Source: Adhaeribacter rhizoryzae (GTDB lineage Bacteria; Bacteroidota; Bacteroidia; Cytophagales; Hymenobacteraceae). From it: a stretch of DNA of 64,000 nucleotides. Location: the NCBI RefSeq assembly GCF_008629685.1, contig NZ_VWSF01000004.1, positions 248,001 to 312,000 of the forward strand, read 5' to 3'. Positions 51,404-58,405 of this stretch are shown piece after piece. The position numbers and the translations under genes are program-made. The notes under the pieces are model-generated. The model ran no database searches, had not been told where the DNA came from, and saw only the letters and a list, made by a program, of their open reading frames with translations. Every line of letters begins with the position of its first letter. The stretch's first letter is position 1.

Positions 51404-51721
51404 TTAAAGTTTCTCTTCGGTTTCGGAACTGGGGCAGCAATCCCAAACTATTTTTTGGGGTACTACTATGCCCAAGGTAACCGCCGAAACTAGGATATAA
51501 CCCAAATTAGTTTTGGCATTTACTTTACAAATAGTTTTAGATTCGCATTGGGCCGGAATATCCTGCGGTTGTACAATGCCCCACAAATAACTAACCCGGG
51601 TAGCCTGGTTCGACTGAATATTATCGGTGCTGTAAAAAGCAACGAGCCTGGTATTCACACAACCTGTAAAACTAAAAGTAGTACCTACCAGCAAGAGAAT
51701 AATCAAAAAGGGGCGCGGCAT
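51404..51721 (-). CDS. Bor-like small lipoprotein
   Basis: A 105-residue lipoprotein, start ATG at 51721 chosen so that MPRPFLIILLLVGTTFSFTGC forms the signal peptide with lipobox Cys21. The mature protein has YLWGIVQPQDIPAQCESKTICKVNAKTNLGYILVSAVTLGIVVPQKIVWDCCP. The order of cysteines and the LGYIL-x-(5)-TLGIxxPQ segment recall the phage lambda Bor lipoprotein family (TFVNGLLGFITFGIYTPLE in Bor). Longer frames to 51793 overlap the upstream gene. It is the fourth gene of the operon. Confidence 0.75.
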   Translation of the reverse strand: MPRPFLIILLLVGTTFSFTGCVNTRLVAFYSTDNIQSNQATRVSYLWGIVQPQDIPAQCESKTICKVNAKTNLGYILVSAVTLGIVVPQKIVWDCCPSSETEEKL

Positions 51722-51731
51722 AGTGGCAGGG

Positions 51732-53273
51732 TTAAAAATTAATTTTAAAAAATTCCACCACATTTTTATAGCAAATTTTTTCCGCCAGTTCATTTACCTC
51801 AGCGCTGGTGCGGTAAAGGTTAAACCGGTCCTGGTTCAGAAACCTTTTCAGAAATTTCTTAAAAGTGGGCAATTGATCGGAGGCAGCAAATTTATCGGTG
51901 GGGTTTATGGTGCCGTCAAAATCAGAGCCAATGCAAATCCGGTCCCAGATTTCGTGTTTATTGGCCGCGCCGGTGTTGTACACGGTTTTTACAATATGTT
52001 CTATCTGATCGGCAAATAATTCGGCCCAGTCTTCTTCGTTCCAGAGAATTTTACCTTTGCGTTTTTTCTTGCCCGATAAGATTGGTTCGTAAAATATTAA
52101 CCCGATTAAGCCCTTAGATTGATGAATCCTGATTATTTCATCGTCGTACAAATTAATGCTCCAGGGGTTAAAAGAATTGCTTTCCTCCCATTCCTTATCT
52201 AAATCGGCCGGATTAAATGCTTGATCGTTTAAGCTGGGTTTACCGTTTACGGCCGCGTGGCTCATAATTACCGGAATTACATCCGTAGGATTAGTGGCCT
52301 GGTAAGCATCCAGCAAATCGTAATAATCCTGGCGGCTCCGGGTGCTCATGTGCTTAATATCAATATGAATGCGTTTGCCCCGGTCGGCGCGGGCCAACGA
52401 TACCTCATCGATACCCAATAGCCGTTGAATAACTTTTTTACCTAAATCCGAAAGGCCAGCGTTTATACCGGGCTGGTACCGGGGAAGCGTTTTTTCGGGC
52501 GGAAAGGGTTCGGCAAAATCCAGAATTTTCCGGAACAAACCGGTTAACGGCTGCGCGTGGCCACAAATACTGTTGTAAAAAGCGTGGGTCATGGTCATCC
52601 AGACGGGCGGGTGCGACCAGGCAGCCGCTTCCGGGCTGCTAATACCTTTTAGGGCGTCTACTCTTTTCAGGATTAAATCTTCGCTCGCATTAAAGCCGTT
52701 GGGTGTGCCGTTAAAATCTAAATGGCCGGTGCCTAAAGCGTGCGACGACTCAATGGTTAACACCAGGGCAATTACTCTATCGGATTTATTGCCATTGTTG
52801 GCATCCAGCACTTGCTGAATATCGGCATAATTGCGGGCTACAATGTAGCGGCAACGGGTTTTTTTGCCCGTAGAATCTAACTTTATTCTTTTGGAAATAT
52901 TCTGGCCACCCAGGTATAATCTTACTTCTTTATTAAGCTGATCGAAATGATCGTATTTTTCTGATTGATAATGCTTGATTTTATCGGTTGGCAGGGTGCT
53001 TAAAAAAGAAGAAAATTCGGCAAGTACTTTTTTGGAAATTGGCCCCTGAAAGGCTAATATTTTTTGTTCCGGCGGCGTTAACGCTACGCAAGCTATCTGC
53101 ACATCGCCTTGCGCTAAGTTCTTTAAATCGGCGGCCGTTGACCTAACTGCTCCCACCAAATTTTCTAGTATCCGGGGCCGGCCAATGGGCTCCCATAAGT
53201 CCACCACATCGTTCTGAATATATTTCAGTAGCGTATGGCAATGAATATCAGCAAAAACTTCGGCATGTGGCAT
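51732..53273 (-). CDS. M19-like metallo-dipeptidase / amidohydrolase-fold protein
   Basis: A 513-residue protein of the membrane-dipeptidase (peptidase M19) type of amidohydrolase barrel. Metal ligands fit DIHCH at 9-13 (family DxHND/DGH), the central Asp/His region (HIDIKHMS), PVIMSHAAV, and the highly conserved GSDFDGTINP near residue 450. M19 enzymes cut dipeptides or related amide/lactam bonds with two zinc ions. Here no signal peptide is seen. The protein is longer than ordinary M19 members (about 350-400), with insertions. It starts 1 nt after the upstream outer-membrane protein gene. Confidence 0.72.
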   Translation of the reverse strand: MPHAEVFADIHCHTLLKYIQNDVVDLWEPIGRPRILENLVGAVRSTAADLKNLAQGDVQIACVALTPPEQKILAFQGPISKKVLAEFSSFLSTLPTDKIKHYQSEKYDHFDQLNKEVRLYLGGQNISKRIKLDSTGKKTRCRYIVARNYADIQQVLDANNGNKSDRVIALVLTIESSHALGTGHLDFNGTPNGFNASEDLILKRVDALKGISSPEAAAWSHPPVWMTMTHAFYNSICGHAQPLTGLFRKILDFAEPFPPEKTLPRYQPGINAGLSDLGKKVIQRLLGIDEVSLARADRGKRIHIDIKHMSTRSRQDYYDLLDAYQATNPTDVIPVIMSHAAVNGKPSLNDQAFNPADLDKEWEESNSFNPWSINLYDDEIIRIHQSKGLIGLIFYEPILSGKKKRKGKILWNEEDWAELFADQIEHIVKTVYNTGAANKHEIWDRICIGSDFDGTINPTDKFAASDQLPTFKKFLKRFLNQDRFNLYRTSAEVNELAEKICYKNVVEFFKINF

Positions 53274-53274
53274 A

Positions 53275-54351
53275 TTAAAATGGCTTTAAGTGATAGCGAA
53301 CACCAATGGTAATATCAAGGGAGCGGAAATTAACGGCGTGGGCAATCAGGTTGGTGGTTCCTTCTTCCTGTTCGGGCACCCGTACGGTCTGGCGCGGCCG
53401 GTAGCTGCCCTTTAATTGCAACGATAAATTTCGCCGGGAATAATAATCGATGGCAGCCCGGTAGTGGGCCGTAAAGGTTTTGCGGCGCTTTTCGTATTCG
53501 TCCGTACCCAAGGAGCCTTGTACCAATAAATTATGATAGCTTGGCCCGGCTCCTACCGAAAATTCCAGCCGGGTTTTATTTTCCGGCATTATCGGGTTAA
53601 TAACGTAGTTGGCCACCAAACTGTAAGTTTCGCCTTTCGCCGATTCGTATTCCGGACCCGGTTCATGGTGATCGGTGCCTCCTTGTATTTGCTGCTTTAC
53701 AAAATTATTAAACGATAACCCTAACCCAAATTTTCGGCTCAGGCTATAATCGGCGGTGATGTTCCAGGTGTAGGGAGTACTGGAGTTTTCGCCGTTGGGG
53801 TAATGTAAATAGCCAAACCAATGCGGTATGTGGTTAGGAATACCCGAAATGGCGTACGCATTTTTAATGCTGCGGTAAGTCATGACGCTGGCCCAGCCAC
53901 CGCCTAAAGCAAAATGCCACCGCGAAGGTGCCAGGGTGCTTCTTTCCTGCCGGGCTCCTACCACCAAACCCATAATAGTTAAAGGCGTGGCCACAATAAA
54001 CATATCTACTACGGCATGAATGGGCCGTGATACTACTTTGCCGTTACTCAGCACCCAGTCTTTACCGGTTAGGCCCAGTATAATGCCGCCGGCACCCCCA
54101 ATAGCAAAGCCGGTTAAAGCTCCCCGCAAAGGCGTGTTCATCATTTTTTTGGTTTGAGCTAAACCTGGCATATTAAATATGCCGGGTGTGGGCACTGTTG
54201 GCATTAAACCAATAATATTAGAGCGAGCGCTACTATCAGCCGCCCAGTTTTGAGCAAAAGCTATTTGTTGGGCATGACTTTGTTCGCAAAGTAGCACCAG
54301 GCCAAGCAGCGAAAGTTGTAAAAGCTTCTGAAAATAATAACCGTTTTTCAT
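53275..54351 (-). CDS. Predicted outer-membrane beta-barrel protein
   Basis: A 358-residue exported protein. The N-terminal hydrophobic stretch KLLQLSLLGLVLLCEQSHAQ is a signal peptide. Residues about 70-135 carry two glycine-rich hydrophobic segments (ALTGFAIGGAGGIILGLTG, HAVVDMFIVATPLTIMGLVVGAR). The rest has alternating strands (WHFALGGGWASVM, YTWNITADYSLSRKFGLGLSFNNF, RLEFSVGAGPSYHNLL, LDITIGVRYHLKPF) ending in the Phe terminus typical of outer-membrane proteins. No family is recognised. Confidence 0.7.
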   Translation of the reverse strand: MKNGYYFQKLLQLSLLGLVLLCEQSHAQQIAFAQNWAADSSARSNIIGLMPTVPTPGIFNMPGLAQTKKMMNTPLRGALTGFAIGGAGGIILGLTGKDWVLSNGKVVSRPIHAVVDMFIVATPLTIMGLVVGARQERSTLAPSRWHFALGGGWASVMTYRSIKNAYAISGIPNHIPHWFGYLHYPNGENSSTPYTWNITADYSLSRKFGLGLSFNNFVKQQIQGGTDHHEPGPEYESAKGETYSLVANYVINPIMPENKTRLEFSVGAGPSYHNLLVQGSLGTDEYEKRRKTFTAHYRAAIDYYSRRNLSLQLKGSYRPRQTVRVPEQEEGTTNLIAHAVNFRSLDITIGVRYHLKPF

Positions 54352-54362
54352 AGTGCGTGGGT

Positions 54363-55745
54363 TTAGTAAATCAGGTTAAGGCCAAACTGCACTTGGGTTA
54401 TGGGTTCTAAAGAAACATTGCCCGAAGACCACCCGTTTGTTTTGCGGTCTCCTTCTAAAAACCACTCAAACCGCTTCGATAAAGGGGCTGCGATGCCCAA
54501 CTTTAAAATACCGCCGGCGGTGCTGCCTTCCGAGCGGAATAATTGGTCTTTTGGTTGCATCCACAAGCCCATGGCGCCGGTTAAAAATATTTTCTTCATC
54601 GGGAAGCGGTAAACTTCTAGGTTTATACCCGGAAAGTGCCGTTCCCGGTTTTTATAGTCGTGGTAGGTAAAAAATAAATTCCATTTGTTTTGTTGCAGGT
54701 AAATATTGTAATCGATAACCCGGCCAAACGAAACCAAGTTGTGCACCAAACTAAAGTTATAATGAAAAGGCTGGCTGTTGAACGGACTCATGGCCCGGAA
54801 CCGGGCAAAGCCAAAATTGTGCGGCGATACCAGGTTCAGCCACACCAGGCGCGATTGTTTTTTTAAATAATCTAACTCTTCGCCGGTTAAATCTTCTTTG
54901 CCAATGTAGCGGTCTACGCCGCTGCCGTATGGATGCGCGCCGCCATTGGTACCGCGGTTCTGATAAGGCTCGTCGGGCCGAAATAAATCGTATACCCAAG
55001 GCGTAAATTCCACACCCGATATATCCCGGACATCCGGCGTTAGCTCTACTTTATTGCGCTCATCTATATCTGTATCGTAATTTTTTTGCCGGAACTCATT
55101 CACGTACTGAATGGTAACAATGGTGTTGAGCAGGTTGGGTACAATATCACGGTAACCGGGTGTGCCGTAATAAAAAGCATCTTTTTTAAGCTGTTCAATC
55201 ATTTCCAACTGCGCTTCGTGACCAATTCCCCGGTTTCGGATAAAATCGGCGGGGTAATCTCTTTTAAAATTTATAAGATCCTGGTCTTTTACATTTTTAG
55301 TAGCAATTCTTTTTTTGAAAAACCGGAAATCGTTGGCCTGGTTGTAACTGGATATTCCCCGCAGACGCAGCACGGCCCGGTGGGCTTCCTGGTGTTGCCA
55401 GGCCGTTCCGCCCGGTAAATAAGTGTAAACCACATTAAAAGCCAGGATAGAACCGGTGGTTAGTACTTTTCCCCAGAACGGATGAATGGGCTCCAGGGCT
55501 TTACCCAAACTAGTATTTACTACCTGGTGTACCGCTACCGTATTCTGAATAGATTGATTTAAACTAGGCCAGTAATAGCCATCGTCGAAATTGAGCGGAT
55601 AATCGGCGAGGTATAAATTTATAGGCCGGTTTTCTGGGGTTAGCGGCGTAGGAAAACTATCCGGTACTTGGGCCCGAACAGAAAGCCTACAAATAAATAA
55701 GGCAACAAACCCTATCTGAAAAATTCTTGTGTAAAAGTTTTTCAT
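54363..55745 (-). CDS. Exported protein of unknown family, first gene of the OM operon
   Basis: A 460-residue protein with signal peptide (FQIGFVALFICRLSVRAQ). It contains one hydrophobic span (VLTTGSILAFNVVYTYLPG) followed by GTAWQHQEAHRAVLRLRG, whose HQEAH/HExxH-like histidines invite a metal-binding guess, and RGIGHEAQLEMIEQL with a further His-Glu pair. The C-terminal third alternates strand-like segments (WNLFFTYHDY, KKIFLTGAMGLWM, FEWFLEGDRKT) and ends VQFGLNLIY, consistent with an outer-membrane location. I do not recognise the family. It is the promoter-proximal gene of the five-gene operon. Confidence 0.7.
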   Translation of the reverse strand: MKNFYTRIFQIGFVALFICRLSVRAQVPDSFPTPLTPENRPINLYLADYPLNFDDGYYWPSLNQSIQNTVAVHQVVNTSLGKALEPIHPFWGKVLTTGSILAFNVVYTYLPGGTAWQHQEAHRAVLRLRGISSYNQANDFRFFKKRIATKNVKDQDLINFKRDYPADFIRNRGIGHEAQLEMIEQLKKDAFYYGTPGYRDIVPNLLNTIVTIQYVNEFRQKNYDTDIDERNKVELTPDVRDISGVEFTPWVYDLFRPDEPYQNRGTNGGAHPYGSGVDRYIGKEDLTGEELDYLKKQSRLVWLNLVSPHNFGFARFRAMSPFNSQPFHYNFSLVHNLVSFGRVIDYNIYLQQNKWNLFFTYHDYKNRERHFPGINLEVYRFPMKKIFLTGAMGLWMQPKDQLFRSEGSTAGGILKLGIAAPLSKRFEWFLEGDRKTNGWSSGNVSLEPITQVQFGLNLIY

Positions 55746-56120
55746 GCTCAGGAAAACTAAAATTTCCTATCAGCAGAAAGTTTACCAGCTTAATCAAAAT
55801 TTAAATTAATATAAATCAGTAGTTTAATAATATTTAAAAATTGATTTTGATATTGGGCTTTGGAAAACTTTCAATAAAAGTGAAGCATCAAAATACCCTG
55901 GCATGGGCCAGACAGCAGGAGAAAATCGTCGGGTTTTGACTACCCGCACTTTATACTTTTTTTAAAGGAGAATGCCTCTAAAATATTTTAGGAGTATTTT
56001 AAAGGATAATAATTTTAATTAATCTAAGATAAAGAATATTATTGGTAAGTACAATACCTAAAATTGAGTATTACTATATTAAATTAATCTTTATTTGATT
56101 TAACAAGCAATTAATATAGA
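55746..56120. other. Upstream region of the OM operon
   Basis: AT-rich DNA upstream of the five-gene minus-strand operon. It contains a small hairpin (CGGG...CCCG near 55929-55946) and an imperfect palindrome around CTCTAAAATATTTTAGGAG (55975-55993). Either may be regulatory. No coding frame is seen. Confidence 0.45.
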
Positions 56121-56702
56121 CTAAGCTTTCTGCTGTTCTATTACATAAGCCATTAATTCGGGAAAGAAAATATTGAACTCGTAGAGGTAAAGGTGGTAGT
56201 TTTCACGCAGTTCATCGGCGGCCGTTTCCATGTTAGAGACAAAAGCTGTACGCCGGCTTAAACCGGTAAGCGAACGCCGGATGCCTTCGAGGTTGGCGTA
56301 GTTTAGCAGCCAGTTTTGTTCTATCATGTAAGGCAAAAAATATAATACTCTTTTGGGCAAAATAGCGTGGTGCCGCTGCACCAAATTATACACGTGTTGG
56401 GTATAAACCGCCAAACCTGCATCGGAATATTGGTCGAAGTTAATGGCCAGAAAATGATCATAATAAATATCGGCAATAACGCCGGCGTATTTCCGGTAAG
56501 TAGGGCGCAGCCGTTCTTTTGTTTGTTGTACTATTGGGTGGGTATCGGTAAAAGTATCTATCTGGCGGTGTAAAATAATGCCCTGGGCTATTTTATCCGG
56601 GTATAATTGTAATTGGCTACCCCGCACCGAATCGGCAATAAAATTACCTACTAATAATTCCTCATCGGCGCCGGAAAGAAAGGCATGTGCTAAATAATTC
56701 AA
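56121..56702 (-). CDS. ACP phosphodiesterase-like protein (AcpH/DUF479)
   Basis: A 193-residue HD-like protein. The start MNYLAHAFLSGADEELLVGNFIADSVRGSQ is the signature of AcpH, which removes the phosphopantetheine arm of acyl carrier protein. IILHRQIDTFTDTHP and KYAGVIADIYYDHFLA add the other metal-binding His/Asp residues. Length equals that of E. coli AcpH. Activity against ACP in Bacteroidota is inferred from the family. Confidence 0.9.
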   Translation of the reverse strand: MNYLAHAFLSGADEELLVGNFIADSVRGSQLQLYPDKIAQGIILHRQIDTFTDTHPIVQQTKERLRPTYRKYAGVIADIYYDHFLAINFDQYSDAGLAVYTQHVYNLVQRHHAILPKRVLYFLPYMIEQNWLLNYANLEGIRRSLTGLSRRTAFVSNMETAADELRENYHLYLYEFNIFFPELMAYVIEQQKA

Positions 56703-56840
56703 GTTATCAGGGTTTAGTATGAATGTAAAATAAACAATACGGATACGTTTAGGTTTATGGTCTATGGGGCCGCCAGAAGGTAAAACGGAACTTTTGCTTT
56801 TTGACCGCGTACCCTACACAATAATTACAGACCTAAAACT

Positions 56841-57338
56841 ATGGAAAATAACGCAAGCGAAAATCTGCAGAAGCTGGCAGAAAAAATTAATAATATTAAA
56901 ACCGCCATGCTGGTTACCGCCGAACAAGACGGCACCTTGCGGGCCCGGCCCATGCAAACTTTAAAAATAGAAGGCAATTACCTATGGTTTTTAACCGCTA
57001 TAAATTCGCCGAAGTCGCACGAAATACGCAACGAAAGCCATGTAAACTTAAGTTTTGCCGACGAAAGTAATAAATTATATGTTTCGGTTTCGGGTGTTGC
57101 CACCGTAAGCCGCGATCGCCAGAAAATAGATGAGTTGTGGAGTGAGCCCTTTAAAGCCTGGTTCCCCGAAGGTAAAGAAGACCCGAATATTGCGGCCATA
57201 CGGGTAGAAATTACGCAGGCCGAATATTGGGATACGCCTACCAGCCCGGTGGTACATTTAATTGGCTACGCCAAAGCCGTAGTTACCGGCGAGCCCTACC
57301 ACCCCGGCGACAACGAAAAAATTAATGTAACCAAATAA
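56841..57338 (+). CDS. Pyridoxamine 5'-phosphate oxidase-fold protein
   Basis: A 165-residue split-barrel flavin-binding-type protein of the general-stress group. It has KIKxxxxAMLVT-type opening (NNIKTAMLVTAEQDGTLRARPMQTL), then LWFLTAINSPKSHEIRNESHVNLSFAD and YVSVSGVATVSRDRQKIDELWSEPFKAWFPEG. It matches Bacteroidota and plant-associated homologues that bind FMN or FAD and are linked to stress, but the reaction is unknown. A terminator follows. Confidence 0.88.
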   Translation: MENNASENLQKLAEKINNIKTAMLVTAEQDGTLRARPMQTLKIEGNYLWFLTAINSPKSHEIRNESHVNLSFADESNKLYVSVSGVATVSRDRQKIDELWSEPFKAWFPEGKEDPNIAAIRVEITQAEYWDTPTSPVVHLIGYAKAVVTGEPYHPGDNEKINVTK

Positions 57339-57347
57339 TTTACTAAG

Positions 57348-57379
57348 ATAAAAAAGGAGAACCAGTTCTCCTTTTTTAT
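57348..57379 (+). terminator. Rho-independent terminator
   Basis: A 14-bp stem (57348-57361 and 57366-57379, core AAGGAGAA/TTCTCCTT) closes the tetraloop CCAG and ends in a T run. It lies 10 nt after the stop codon. Confidence 0.87.
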
Positions 57380-57445
57380 TAAATATTCAGCTAATTTGCT
57401 TTAGCTCTTTTACTCAACGTTTATTCAACGCCATTCTTTAAATAA

Positions 57446-58153
57446 TTGCTTCCCCCATCTATTACCACCCTTAGTTTATTCGGCATCCGGAAAGGCCATT
57501 GGCGCTGGGGCCTGGCCCAAATGGGAACCATGCCACTCCGTTTGCAACAAACGCCCGGTTTGCAGTTCTTTAAATTATTGGGCAGCGGCAAAGGCCGCGT
57601 ATTTAGTTTAACCCCCGATTTTTATTTGTATGGCTTAATGGCCGTTTGGGAAACTGAAGTACAGGCCGATGATTTCTTTAATCATTCTGATATTATGAAG
57701 GCATATCAGAAACATTGCAACGAAACCTGGACGGTGAAATTACAACCCATTAAAGCGCATGGGTTATGGGATAACCAAAGTCCCTTTGTTCCTGCTGCCG
57801 ATACCAATATTCCAGCCGGACCATTAGCCGTATTAACCCGGGCCTCTATTAACCTGCGGGCATTGCCTGCTTTCTGGAAACACGGCAAAGAAACGAGCAA
57901 AGCCTTAGAAAATGCGCCCGGCCTTTTAGCAGCCGTGGGCTTAGGCGAATTACCTTTTATCCGGCAGGCTACTTTTAGCATTTGGGAAAGCGAACCGCAA
58001 ATGATGCAATACGCTTACAAAAATGCCCTCCACCAGCAAGTAATACGCAAAACCCGCCAGGACAACTGGTACCACGAAGAATTGTTTGCCCGTTTCCGGG
58101 TAATTTCCGCTACTGGTACCTGGAAAGGACGCAATCCTTTAGCCATTATTTAA
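57446..58153 (+). CDS. CrtA-like (spheroidene monooxygenase family) protein
   Basis: A 235-residue protein close in pattern to Rhodobacter CrtA, the haem-dependent carotenoid monooxygenase that introduces keto groups. Shared blocks are FFKLLGSGKGRVFSLTPDF, LLQP/LQPIKAHGLWDNQSPF, LAVLTRASI, GLGELPFIRQATFSIWES and WYHEELFARFRVISATGTWKGRNPLA. The start is TTG at 57446, directly after an in-frame stop; the next ATG would cut conserved residues. No other carotenoid gene is near. Many Bacteroidota have this single gene, perhaps for ketocarotenoids, but the substrate here is unknown. Confidence 0.78.
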   Translation: MLPPSITTLSLFGIRKGHWRWGLAQMGTMPLRLQQTPGLQFFKLLGSGKGRVFSLTPDFYLYGLMAVWETEVQADDFFNHSDIMKAYQKHCNETWTVKLQPIKAHGLWDNQSPFVPAADTNIPAGPLAVLTRASINLRALPAFWKHGKETSKALENAPGLLAAVGLGELPFIRQATFSIWESEPQMMQYAYKNALHQQVIRKTRQDNWYHEELFARFRVISATGTWKGRNPLAII

Positions 58154-58405
58154 AAATAATCCATTGCTTCTCTCCTACTGGGTTGAAAATATTAGGTTGA
58201 ATAATTCCCTGATTCAGACATTGCCTATTTAAATCTGTATTAAAAATTGTTTAGCACCTTATTATTTTAGAAATGGAAATGCCTTTTGGTTGAATATTTA
58301 TAATGATTTCTTTTAACTTGCAGAAATTAACAAAACCGAACAACCCGGCTGGCTGGTTCTGCAAAACTTTACCGGAAGCCAATTTTCGATTTCATAAACA
58401 AAAGC

